Assembly: GCA_028680875.1 (NCBI GenBank)
Contig: JAQUJQ010000032.1
Location: 1 to 12,093, forward strand
Direction of reading: 5' to 3'
Origin: Eubacteriales bacterium
GTDB taxonomy: Bacteria > Bacillota > Clostridia > Peptostreptococcales > Anaerovoracaceae
DNA length: 12,093 bases
Of the stretch, positions 5,104 through 12,093 are shown in pieces; the stretch's first letter is position 1, and every line of letters starts with the position of its first letter. Below the pieces are notes generated by a model. That model worked only from the letters and a program-made list of their open reading frames with translations. It had not been told where the DNA came from and ran no database searches. Both the position numbers and the translations under genes were made by a program.

Positions 5104-7032
5104 ATGCAAGATACTTTAACCTATAAAATCCTAAGAGACCATTTAATAAGCGGCTCACTAATACCGGGAGAAGAAATTACTATCAAAATAAACCAAACGT
5201 TAACCCAGGATTCTACAGGAACTATGGTTTACCTTCAATTGGAAGCCATGGATGTAGATCGGATTCAAACAGAACTTTCAGTTGCATATATCGATCATAA
5301 CACGCTTCAGACCGGCTTTGAAAATGCGGATGACCATGCATTTATTAAAAGTGTGGCAATGAGACATGGTATCTTATTTTCTAAACCAGGCAACGGAATT
5401 TGCCATCAATTACATCTGGAGAATTTCGGAATACCGGGAAAAACTCTGTTGGGATCCGATAGCCATACGCCGACCGGTGGAGGACTGGGAATGATTGCTA
5501 TCGGAGCTGGGGGATTGGATGTAGCCTTAGCCATGGCACAGGGGACCTACAGTTTTACAGTGCCACAGGTAATCGGGATTAAGCTTATAGGAAAGCTTAA
5601 TCCTTGGGTTTCTGCAAAGGATGTAATTCTTTATATATTGCAACAGCTTACCGTAAAGGGAGGCGTAGGTAAAATTGTGGAATATTTCGGCGATGGAGTA
5701 AATTCTCTTTCTGTTACTGACCGAGCCACAATCACCAATATGGGTGCGGAATTAGGCGCAACCACTTCTGTTTTCCCAAGCGATGACAATACCAGGGCCT
5801 TTCTCGCATCCCAGGGACGTGAGCAGGATTACAGACCACTTTCTGCCGATGCAGATGCAATTTATGACCAGGTATTTGAAGTAGATCTTTCTACTTTGAC
5901 TCCTATGGCTGCTATGCCTCACAGTCCGGATAACGTGGCATCTGTAGCAGATATCGGATCCATTGCTATCGATCAGGTAGCCATCGGTAGTTGTACCAAT
6001 TCATCATATACAGATCTGATGAAGGTAGCTAATATATTAAAAGATAAAAAGGTTCATAAAAATGTTAGTTTAGTCATATCTCCGGGTTCCAGTAAAATTT
6101 TATCTAAAATGGCTAAAAACGGAGCTTTAGCTCATATGATCAATGCAGGAGCAAGAGTTATTGAATGTGCTTGCGGCCCCTGTATCGGAATGGGACAATC
6201 ACCTAAATCGGAAGGAGTGTCACTTAGGACCTTCAATCGAAATTTCAAAGGCAGAAGTGGCACAATGGATGCAGATGTGTATCTGGTCAGCCCGGAAACA
6301 GCAGCGGTTTCAGCTATTTATGGTGTTTTAACCGATGGACGGCAGAAAGGCTTATCTCTGGAACCTATTAAAGATGAAACCTTCCCATCAAATGATCATT
6401 ATATTGTTTATCCGGAGGGCACGAATAAGGAGAATACTTCTGTAGTCATGGGACCTAATATTAAACCATTTCCATTAAATACACCTCTTGACAAGCAAGT
6501 AAATGGTTCCGTAGTCTTAGTAGCAGGAGATAATATCACCACCGATGATATTATGCCGTCAAATGCCCATTTGTTACCTTACCGGTCTAATATACCTTAT
6601 TTATCAAACTATTGCTTTGCCACTATAGATTCTGAATTTCCAGATCGTTGCAGAGAAGCAGGGGCAGGTATTATTATCGGCGGTAACAACTATGGGCAGG
6701 GAAGCAGTCGTGAACATGCGGCTTTGGTTCCGCTGTATTTAGGCATCCGTTTTGTTGTAGCAAAATCCTTTGCCAGAATACACCGATCAAATTTGATAAA
6801 CAGTGGAATCATACCATTAATTTTCGAGAATCCGGAAGATTATAAAGAGTTTAAGCTTAATCAGAAGCTTGTGATTGAAAATGCTCAGGTACAGATTGAA
6901 AATCCAATAGTTCTGGTCAAAAACCAAGTTACAGGTAAGGAATATAAAACATTGACCAATTTTTCAGAATTGGAAATTGACATAATTCGGGCAGGTGGAA
7001 AAATCAACATGATTAAAGGAGAAAACGCATGA
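5104..7032 (+). CDS. acn: Aconitate hydratase
   Basis: This 642-residue cytoplasmic [4Fe-4S] hydro-lyase isomerises citrate to isocitrate through cis-aconitate. The length fits the compact bacterial/mitochondrial-like aconitase type rather than the roughly 900-residue AcnA. Cluster ligands are C297 (GSCTNSSYTD) and C357 and C360 (CACGPCIGMG). The active-site stretch GSDSHTPTGGGLG lies near residue 118. The C-terminal swivel domain shows GDNITTDDIMPSNA (475-488), NNYGQGSSREHAAL and ARIHRSNLINSGI. An in-frame ATG at 5083 exists, but it has no ribosome site and would lie only about 12 nt from the predicted transcription start. The ATG at 5104 has GGAAAGGA (5088-5095) at good spacing, and its product starts MQDTLTYKILRDHL, as aconitases do. 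It overlaps icd by ATGA. Homoaconitase or isopropylmalate isomerase are less likely given the isocitrate dehydrogenase neighbour. Confidence 0.92.
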   Translation: MQDTLTYKILRDHLISGSLIPGEEITIKINQTLTQDSTGTMVYLQLEAMDVDRIQTELSVAYIDHNTLQTGFENADDHAFIKSVAMRHGILFSKPGNGICHQLHLENFGIPGKTLLGSDSHTPTGGGLGMIAIGAGGLDVALAMAQGTYSFTVPQVIGIKLIGKLNPWVSAKDVILYILQQLTVKGGVGKIVEYFGDGVNSLSVTDRATITNMGAELGATTSVFPSDDNTRAFLASQGREQDYRPLSADADAIYDQVFEVDLSTLTPMAAMPHSPDNVASVADIGSIAIDQVAIGSCTNSSYTDLMKVANILKDKKVHKNVSLVISPGSSKILSKMAKNGALAHMINAGARVIECACGPCIGMGQSPKSEGVSLRTFNRNFKGRSGTMDADVYLVSPETAAVSAIYGVLTDGRQKGLSLEPIKDETFPSNDHYIVYPEGTNKENTSVVMGPNIKPFPLNTPLDKQVNGSVVLVAGDNITTDDIMPSNAHLLPYRSNIPYLSNYCFATIDSEFPDRCREAGAGIIIGGNNYGQGSSREHAALVPLYLGIRFVVAKSFARIHRSNLINSGIIPLIFENPEDYKEFKLNQKLVIENAQVQIENPIVLVKNQVTGKEYKTLTNFSELEIDIIRAGGKINMIKGENA

Positions 7033-8171
7033 ATTATATAGCAGCATATGAAGAAATTATAAACCAACAACTAGCACGTATTGAAAAAATGAAAAAAGGA
7101 CAGGAATTTATTGATTATCGATCTCTGGATAAAATCATCATTGGTATCATTGGTGGCGATGGAATCGGACCGGCAATCACAGCTCAAGCAGGACGGGTTT
7201 TGAAATATCTTCTGGCCAGTGAAGTGAAAGCCGGTAAGGTAGAATTTCGCACTATTGATGGATGCACCATTGAAAACCGGGCCGCTGTCGGCAAAGCTAT
7301 TCCAGATGACGTATTAACAGAAATAAAAAAATGTCATGTGCTTTTAAAAGGCCCCACCACGACACCAAGAAAAGGTGACAAATGGGCGAATGTGGAAAGT
7401 GCCAATGTAGCTATGCGTAAAGAATTGGATCTCTTTGCCAACGTACGGCCGGTGAAGGTACCTAAGTTGGGTATTGATTGGACATTTTTTAGAGAAAACA
7501 CAGAATGTCTTTATGCATTAGGTAGTCAAGGTGTTCATATTACCGAAGATTTAGCCATAGACTTCCGTGTCATCACCACTCCCGGAACTAAGCGTATTGC
7601 GCAACTGGCTTTTGATTTTGCCAGAAGGAACGCAAAAAAACGGGTGACCATTGTGACTAAGGCCAATATAGTAAAAGCAACGGATGGAAAATTCCTAGAC
7701 GTTTGTAAAAGCGTTGCAAAAGATTACCCTGAAATCGAAGTGGATGATTGGTATATTGATATTATGACTGCAAAATTAATTGATCAAAAGAGAAGAGGTC
7801 AATTTGAGGTATTAATTTTACCTAATTTATATGGTGACATTCTTACTGATGAGGCAGCAGAATTCCAAGGAGGAGTAGGTACTGCCGGCAGTGCAAATTT
7901 AGGGTCGCATCATTCTATGTTTGAGGCCATTCATGGATCAGCTCCTAGGATGGTGGATGAGGGACGGGAAATATATGCGGATCCAAGTAGTGTTATACGT
8001 GCAGGAGCTATGCTCCTATCCCATATAGGTTATCAAAAAAAGGCTGATCATCTCTTTGTTGCTTTAGAGACCTGTACAGTAACTGAAAAAAAATTGGTGG
8101 TTACCGGAAGGTCAGATGGAGCCACCGGGGCGGATTTTGCAGATTATATATTAGAGAAAGTGAGCATGTGA
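7029..8171 (+). CDS. icd: Isocitrate dehydrogenase (isocitrate/isopropylmalate dehydrogenase family)
   Basis: This 380-residue enzyme oxidatively decarboxylates isocitrate to 2-oxoglutarate. Residues aligning with E. coli Icd substrate contacts are S124, N126 and R130 (ESANVAMR), R140 (NVRPV), R155 and Y162 (FRENTECLY), and K211. Metal ligands correspond to D244, D270 and D274 (YIDIMTAK and NLYGDILTDEAA). The serine-containing phosphate-loop region argues for isocitrate rather than 3-isopropylmalate as substrate. In the coenzyme loop (HGSAPRMVDEGREIYADPSS, 302-321), neither the K-Y pair of NADP enzymes nor the D-I pair of typical NAD enzymes is present, so cofactor preference is not decided. 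The start overlaps the acn stop by ATGA, with AAAGGAG at 7016-7022, indicating translational coupling. With aconitase it forms the oxidative branch to 2-oxoglutarate and glutamate; citrate synthase is not in the window. Confidence 0.88.
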   Translation: MNYIAAYEEIINQQLARIEKMKKGQEFIDYRSLDKIIIGIIGGDGIGPAITAQAGRVLKYLLASEVKAGKVEFRTIDGCTIENRAAVGKAIPDDVLTEIKKCHVLLKGPTTTPRKGDKWANVESANVAMRKELDLFANVRPVKVPKLGIDWTFFRENTECLYALGSQGVHITEDLAIDFRVITTPGTKRIAQLAFDFARRNAKKRVTIVTKANIVKATDGKFLDVCKSVAKDYPEIEVDDWYIDIMTAKLIDQKRRGQFEVLILPNLYGDILTDEAAEFQGGVGTAGSANLGSHHSMFEAIHGSAPRMVDEGREIYADPSSVIRAGAMLLSHIGYQKKADHLFVALETCTVTEKKLVVTGRSDGATGADFADYILEKVSM

Positions 8172-8174
8172 TTA

Positions 8175-8837
8175 ATGTTTTTAAAAACGGAAGGGATGAA
8201 TGGCACCGGTTTAACTCTTTCCGGCAACCTTTTTTCTCAGTTACGGAAGGACATACTCCGGGGAAAATTAAAAGCCGGTGAAAAACTGTCGGAACAGCAG
8301 GTATGTGATGCGTATGGGGTTTCAAGAACTCCTGTCAGAGAGACCTTCCGTCAATTAGAACAGGAAGGACTGATAGAGACCATTCCCAACAGAGGCGCCT
8401 TTGTGGTAGGACTTTCTTCCAGGGACGTACAAGATCTTTATGAGATGCGAAAGGCTTTTGAAGTTATTGGAGTGCGATGGGCGATTCAACGTATTACAAA
8501 AGAAGAATTGGAAAAACTGAAAGAGGCTTACGAGTTTATGGAGTTCTATACCTTGAAGGAAGATACGGAGAAAATGCTGAACATAAATATGAGCTTTCAT
8601 GAGTTGATTTATCAGGCGGCCCATAACCGGATGCTGGCTCATACCTTGTACGTATATCAATTATATATTAAGGAAACAAAGGCCAACAGTGTCTATCTTG
8701 ATGGGAAATTAGAAGAAGTATTAAATGAGCATAAAAAGATCCTTGATGCTTTTGTTCGTAAGGATATAGAGGCTGGTGAGGAAGCGATCACTCTCCATCT
8801 GGAGAACGCAAAGAAACGTGCAAAGGTTTGCTATTAA
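8175..8837 (+). CDS. GntR-family transcriptional regulator, FadR subfamily (FCD domain)
   Basis: This 220-residue protein has an N-terminal winged helix-turn-helix (about 16-78) including SEQQVCDAYGVSRTPVRETFRQLEQEGL and the wing IPNRGAFV. A helical FCD ligand-binding domain follows (about 85-212). Putative metal-site residues are N138/H142 (NMSFHELI), H186 (NEHKKIL) and H208 (LHLENA); N138 occupies the position often held by Asp. FCD regulators usually bind carboxylates, so citrate or a related acid is a reasonable effector guess. The gene starts 3 nt after icd with only a weak ribosome site, implying coupling. ATG 8196 is an alternative start, but the GGAAGGG before it lies too close. A likely target is the palindrome at 5054-5075 in front of its own operon. 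Confidence 0.87.
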   Translation: MFLKTEGMNGTGLTLSGNLFSQLRKDILRGKLKAGEKLSEQQVCDAYGVSRTPVRETFRQLEQEGLIETIPNRGAFVVGLSSRDVQDLYEMRKAFEVIGVRWAIQRITKEELEKLKEAYEFMEFYTLKEDTEKMLNINMSFHELIYQAAHNRMLAHTLYVYQLYIKETKANSVYLDGKLEEVLNEHKKILDAFVRKDIEAGEEAITLHLENAKKRAKVCY

Positions 8838-8853
8838 CTTTGCAGATTATCTC

Positions 8854-8882
8854 TTGCAGAATAAGAGGATATACTATATAAT
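8854..8882 (+). promoter_or_regulatory. Probable promoter of the ribonucleotide reductase gene
   Basis: A perfect -10 TATAAT (8877-8882) lies 17 bp downstream of a weak -35 TTGCAG (8854-8859), in the 123-bp gap after the regulator gene. No good intrinsic terminator is seen in the gap, so some read-through from the acn operon is possible. Confidence 0.55.
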
Positions 8883-8886
8883 GGGG
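8871..8886. promoter_or_regulatory. Possible NrdR box overlapping the -10 element
   Basis: ATACTATATAATGGGG matches the NrdR-box consensus ACACWATATWTWGTGT at about 12 of 16 positions as I align it, best in the core CTATATA. NrdR boxes usually occur in pairs. The only other candidate, CTATATAT at 8935-8942, matches only half a site. Overlap with the AT-rich -10 region lowers its value as evidence. Confidence 0.3.
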
Positions 8887-8960
8887 TGTACAAAGCAAAG
8901 GTAACTACATGATGTACAGTATGCAAGCTACCGGCTATATATGCAGGAGGATAATAAGAA

Positions 8961-11312
8961 ATGAAAACAGTAATAAAGCGGGACGGTACAGAAGTCAGCT
9001 TTAAAAGCAGCAAGATACAAACTGCGATTCATAATGCCATGCTTGAAACGAAGACTGGTATCGACGAAAAACTTGCAAGTGACATTGCAGAGGCAATTTC
9101 TAAACAAATAGAACGAACAGAGCGTAAAATTCATGTTGAAGATATTCAGGATTTAGTTGAAGATTTCCTGATGGCCAGCGAGAGAAAGGATGCTGCAAAG
9201 AAATATATTATCTATCGCTACGAAAGAGACCGGACCAGAGATGCAAGAAAGCGCCGGGACGGAAGAATTATTTCCGAAGACTTTATCAGTCAATATAAGC
9301 ACGCACCATCTCCAATGAATCAATTGGGAAACTTTGTATATTACAGAACTTATTCCAGGTGGGTTCCGGAGGAATCTCGTAGAGAGTATTGGTGGGAGAC
9401 GGTTAGAAGAGCTGTGGAATACAATTGCAACCTAATTCCAACTTCGAAAGAGGAGGCAGAGAAGCTTTATAGAAACGTATATGAGTTAAAACAATTTCTT
9501 TCCGGAAGGACTCTATGGGTGGGCAGTACAGATGTTTCCAAATATTATCCCATGTCAAACTTTAATTGTTCATTCCAAGTCATTGACAGTTTTTCTTCTT
9601 TTAAGGATATTTTTTACCTCCTTATGGTAGGCTCAGGAGTAGGAGTAAGAATCCTAAAAAGTGATATTGAAAAATTACCTATGGTACGTACAGATATTGA
9701 AATCATTCATGAATCCTATACTCCGCAATTGAAAACTCTTCGTCAAGACAGTACATCTTTGGAATTCACTCATAATGATACCGTGAAAATTACCATTGGT
9801 GACAGTAAAGAAGGATGGGTACAATCTCTGGATTATTACCTCAAGATACTATATAGTACAGAATACCGTAAGATCAAAACCGTTTTATTAAACTATGATC
9901 ATGTTCGCATAAAGGGTGAAAAGCTAAAAACCTTCGGTGGAACAGCAAGTGGCCATTCAAGCATGAAAAATATGTTTATTAAAATAAATAAGGTCATTGA
10001 AAAAGCCTCCGGTCGCTCAACTACTGACCGTGTGAAGCTCAAACCAATCGATTGTCTTGATATTGCTAATATTATCGGTGAAAATGTTGTTGTAGGTGGG
10101 GTACGCCGTACTGCGGAAATTGTTCTCATTGATCAGGATGATAAGGATTGTATACAAGCCAAGAGTGAACTGTATAAAAAGATAGACGAAAAGTGGGTCA
10201 TTGATAATGAGATTGCCCACAGGCAGATGAGTAATAACTCTATATTTTATACAAGAAAACCAACCAGGGAACAGCTTCATTGGCACTTGCAGCAAATGCG
10301 GTATTCAGGTGAGCCGGGTTGGGTCAATGAGGAAGCAGGAGCTAAAAGAAGATCGAACTTTAACGGAGTCAACCCCTGTGCAGAAATTCTGCTTGATTCC
10401 AAGGGCTTGTGTAATCTGACCACTATTAACGTTATGGGTTTTGTAAAAGATGGAGATCTGGATTACGAAGGACTCATGGAAGCTCAAAGACTTTCCGCCC
10501 GAGCCGGTTATCGAATGACTTGTACGGAATTGGAAATACCTGAATGGAATGCAATACAACAAAGAGACAAGCTACTGGGATGTTCCTTGACCGGTTGGCA
10601 AGATATGGTCAACGCCTTATCCTATACGCAGGAACAGCAGGAGGTATTGTTGCGAGATTTGAAGAACACAGCTAGGCATGCCGCAATTGAATATGCTAAG
10701 GAACTGGAGCAAAAGGAACCTCTTTTGATAACCACAGTAAAACCGGAAGGAACCTTAAGCCTTTTGCCGGTGGTATCAAGTGGTGTTCATTTCAACCATA
10801 CACCCTATTATATACGTAGAATACGAATCAGCAGTGACGATCCTTTAGTCAAGGTTTGCGAAGAATTGGGCTATCCTGTATATCCGGAGGTAGGCCAAGA
10901 TAAGGAGACTTGTGTAACAAAGGTGGTAGAATTTCCTGTAAAAGCTCCAAAGGGAAAATTAAAGGCGGATGTATCTGCACTTGAGCAATTGGAAATTTAT
11001 AAAATGTTTATGGAACATTATGTGGAGCATAATTGCTCTATCACTGTTCATGTAAGGGATAACGAATGGGATGGTGTGGAACAATGGGTTTGGGACAACT
11101 GGGATGATACTGTGGCCTTATCTTTTCTCTCTTATGAAGATAATTTTTACGAACTCCTACCATTTGAAGAGATTGATGAAGAGGAATATAACAAGAGAGT
11201 TTCTACTATGAAACCGTTTATTCCTTCCTTAATTTCTAAGTATGAAAAGGAAGAGACCGAATATGATATTGGTAATGAAGGGTGTGAGAATGGAGTATGT
11301 CCGGTAAGATAA
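8961..11312 (+). CDS. nrdJ: Adenosylcobalamin-dependent ribonucleoside-triphosphate reductase (class II, RTPR type)
   Basis: This 783-residue enzyme reduces ribonucleoside triphosphates to deoxyribonucleotides using a B12-generated thiyl radical, so it is oxygen-tolerant and needs no second subunit. The N-terminus is an ATP-cone allosteric domain (about 1-95, starting KTVIKRDGTEVSFKSSKI). The catalytic barrel follows, with conserved FVYYRTYSRWVPEESRREYW (about 122-141). Key residues are C203 (FNCSF) and C484 (GLCNLTT), the disulfide-forming pair, C473, the thiyl-radical cysteine, and E475 in NPCAE. The C473-C484 spacing equals that of Lactobacillus leichmannii RTPR (408/419). The C-terminal tail CENGVC (C775, C780) is the reductant shuttle. 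L. leichmannii RTPR (739 residues) lacks an ATP-cone, so this version is a fused form. AGGAGG at 8945-8950 supports the start. It overlaps the next gene by 16 bp. Confidence 0.92.
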   Translation: MKTVIKRDGTEVSFKSSKIQTAIHNAMLETKTGIDEKLASDIAEAISKQIERTERKIHVEDIQDLVEDFLMASERKDAAKKYIIYRYERDRTRDARKRRDGRIISEDFISQYKHAPSPMNQLGNFVYYRTYSRWVPEESRREYWWETVRRAVEYNCNLIPTSKEEAEKLYRNVYELKQFLSGRTLWVGSTDVSKYYPMSNFNCSFQVIDSFSSFKDIFYLLMVGSGVGVRILKSDIEKLPMVRTDIEIIHESYTPQLKTLRQDSTSLEFTHNDTVKITIGDSKEGWVQSLDYYLKILYSTEYRKIKTVLLNYDHVRIKGEKLKTFGGTASGHSSMKNMFIKINKVIEKASGRSTTDRVKLKPIDCLDIANIIGENVVVGGVRRTAEIVLIDQDDKDCIQAKSELYKKIDEKWVIDNEIAHRQMSNNSIFYTRKPTREQLHWHLQQMRYSGEPGWVNEEAGAKRRSNFNGVNPCAEILLDSKGLCNLTTINVMGFVKDGDLDYEGLMEAQRLSARAGYRMTCTELEIPEWNAIQQRDKLLGCSLTGWQDMVNALSYTQEQQEVLLRDLKNTARHAAIEYAKELEQKEPLLITTVKPEGTLSLLPVVSSGVHFNHTPYYIRRIRISSDDPLVKVCEELGYPVYPEVGQDKETCVTKVVEFPVKAPKGKLKADVSALEQLEIYKMFMEHYVEHNCSITVHVRDNEWDGVEQWVWDNWDDTVALSFLSYEDNFYELLPFEEIDEEEYNKRVSTMKPFIPSLISKYEKEETEYDIGNEGCENGVCPVR

Positions 11313-11923
11313 TTGTTACGGTTAGCAGGCAGGCCGGTTGCGGTGGATTGGAAATTGGTCAGCGGCTGGCTCGGCAACTCTCGGCGATTTATGTAGATAA
11401 AAAAACTATAGCCAAGGCATCAGAAGGGCTGGATGCAGTATTAAAGGTAAATGATGATACAAAGGTAGGGAATCGTTTCTGGGAGTTACTTGGCAAAACA
11501 CCGATTTTATATGATATGGAGTCCTATATTCCGGAAATGCGAAGCATCGTTAGCGATAGCCAGGTTCATGAAAAAGAAGAAGAAATTCTACTAAAACTGG
11601 CTGGACAGGGCCCTGCGGTGGTTGTAGGCAGAGGAGGATTTCATCGTTTTAGAGATTATCCAAAGGTAATTCATCTTTTTTTAAGTGGTGACCAGGAATA
11701 TCGTATTGAAAACTACAAGAGGATTTTCTGTTTGGAGGAATCGGATGCAAAAGCGTTGCTTTTGGCGACAGATCAGGCTACAGAACGATATGTCCGTAAG
11801 GTTACGGGGAACGATATGTTGGATACTCGAAATTATGATTTGGTTATCAATGTGAGTAAATTGGACTTTAACTGTGTAATTGAGCTAGTCTTAGATTATA
11901 TTCATTATCGATTCGAAAGATAA
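11297..11923 (+). CDS. Cytidylate kinase-like family protein
   Basis: This 208-residue cytoplasmic protein begins KIIVTVSRQAGCGGLEIGQRLARQL. The pattern SRQxGxGGxxIG (10-21) is the P-loop variant of the cytidylate-kinase-like family, in which the classic GK[ST] is replaced. VVVGRGGF lies at about 109-116, and a late YDLVINVSKLD near 185-195 resembles the C-terminal strand of CMP kinases. It may phosphorylate a (d)NMP, but most family members have no proven substrate, so CMP kinase activity is not assumed. The ATG overlaps the reductase reading frame by 16 bp, inside the codons for the reductase redox tail. This implies translational coupling and suggests a nucleotide-pool role. A GGTGTGAG at 11281-11288 can serve as a weak ribosome site. 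Confidence 0.8.
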   Translation: MSGKIIVTVSRQAGCGGLEIGQRLARQLSAIYVDKKTIAKASEGLDAVLKVNDDTKVGNRFWELLGKTPILYDMESYIPEMRSIVSDSQVHEKEEEILLKLAGQGPAVVVGRGGFHRFRDYPKVIHLFLSGDQEYRIENYKRIFCLEESDAKALLLATDQATERYVRKVTGNDMLDTRNYDLVINVSKLDFNCVIELVLDYIHYRFER

Positions 11924-11935
11924 AGTAAGAGAGAA

Positions 11936-11971
11936 ACGGTCCTTCTCTTTAGAAAAGGACCGTCCATTTTT
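11936..11971 (+). terminator. Intrinsic terminator after the kinase gene
   Basis: ACGGTCCTT (11936-11944) pairs with AAGGACCGT (11955-11963), with further partial pairing inward. A T-tract, TTTTT (11967-11971), follows within four bases. It ends the nrdJ-kinase transcript 13 nt after the stop codon and shares the GGACCGTCC core seen in two other hairpins of the window. The group II intron begins at the next base. Confidence 0.88.
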
Positions 11972-12093
11972 GTGCGCCCGGCATGGGCGCAATCTAACGG
12001 GTGAAAGTCCCGAGTGCAGGTTGATAGTGCCAAGCACATAGCCGAAGCCAAGGGTGTCCTCGGCGACGAGGAATCTGAAGGAAGGTGAAAGCA
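11972..12093 (+). mobile_element. Group II intron, 5' part of domain I (bacterial class C / IIC type), truncated by the window end
   Basis: The sequence opens with GTGCG, the group II 5' splice-site consensus, and folds as expected for domain I. A 7-bp stem TGCGCCC/GGGCGCA (11973-11979 with 11985-11991) is followed by CGGG-TGAAAGT-CCCG, then AAGGGTGTCC, CCTCG-GCGA-CGAGG, and AATCTGAAGGAAGG. This closely resembles the start of the Oceanobacillus iheyensis group IIC intron as I remember it (GUGUGCCCGGCAUGGGUGCA and GGAAUCUGAAGGAAG). IIC introns characteristically insert just downstream of intrinsic terminators in sense orientation, as here. The rest of the ribozyme and any reverse transcriptase/maturase lie beyond the window, so completeness is unknown. 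Confidence 0.88.

Noticed and set aside
8847..8872. Possible terminator after the GntR gene (TATCTCTT ... AAGAGGATA)
   Set aside because: The stem needs a bulge, is short and AT-rich, and has no T-tract; it also overlaps the likely nrdJ -35 region.
8838..8960. Cobalamin riboswitch upstream of the B12-dependent reductase
   Set aside because: The gap is only 123 bp, much of it promoter, and no B12-box sequence is visible; a cobalamin riboswitch normally needs about 200 nt.
1..12093. Selenocysteine TGA read-through, CRISPR arrays, tRNA or rRNA genes, toxin-antitoxin or defence genes
   Set aside because: All major genes are intact without in-frame TGA, and no repeat-spacer pattern, tRNA cloverleaf or defence domain was seen on either strand.

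Overview
The window looks like the chromosome of an anaerobic, low-GC Clostridia-type Firmicute. The reasons are strong AGGAGG ribosome sites, AT-rich spacers, a 4-hydroxybutyrate/4-hydroxybutyryl-CoA gene cluster in the order known from amino-acid- and succinate-fermenting clostridia, an adenosylcobalamin-dependent ribonucleotide reductase, and a group IIC-type intron placed behind a terminator. The species cannot be named from this sequence.

Region 1 (1-2937, + strand) is the 3' end of a 4-hydroxybutyrate operon. It holds the tail of 4-hydroxybutyryl-CoA dehydratase (abfD), a 93-residue cysteine-rich protein of unknown function, 4-hydroxybutyrate CoA-transferase (cat2/abfT) and NADH-type 4-hydroxybutyrate dehydrogenase (4hbD). 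Together these reduce succinate semialdehyde to 4-hydroxybutyrate, activate it with CoA and dehydrate it to crotonyl-CoA, which feeds butyrate formation. A nested hairpin (2982-3029) ends the operon.

Region 2 (3079-4557, - strand) is a convergently transcribed NhaC-family Na+/H+ antiporter. It is followed by a 525-bp AT-rich divergent intergenic region (4558-5082) without convincing genes. That region carries a near-perfect sigma-A promoter reading rightward, with a palindromic operator-like site.

Region 3 (5104-8837, + strand) is a tight three-gene operon of aconitase, isocitrate dehydrogenase and a GntR/FadR-subfamily (FCD) regulator. The first two convert citrate to 2-oxoglutarate. The regulator probably controls its own operon through the TTGTATACAA palindrome overlapping the -10 element at 5059-5075.

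Region 4 (8961-11923, + strand) has its own promoter and encodes a monomeric RTPR-type class II ribonucleotide reductase with an N-terminal ATP-cone and a C-terminal redox cysteine pair. It overlaps by 16 bp a cytidylate-kinase-like protein, making a nucleotide metabolism pair. A strong terminator follows, and immediately after its T-tract the first 122 nt of a group IIC-type intron run off the window end.

No defence island, CRISPR array, prophage or clearly new multi-gene system is visible. The most worthwhile leads are the conserved-context Cys-rich small protein, the predicted autoregulatory operator of the acn-icd-gntR operon, the intron/terminator junction, and a recurring GGACGGTYC/GGACCGTCC motif in three intergenic hairpins.
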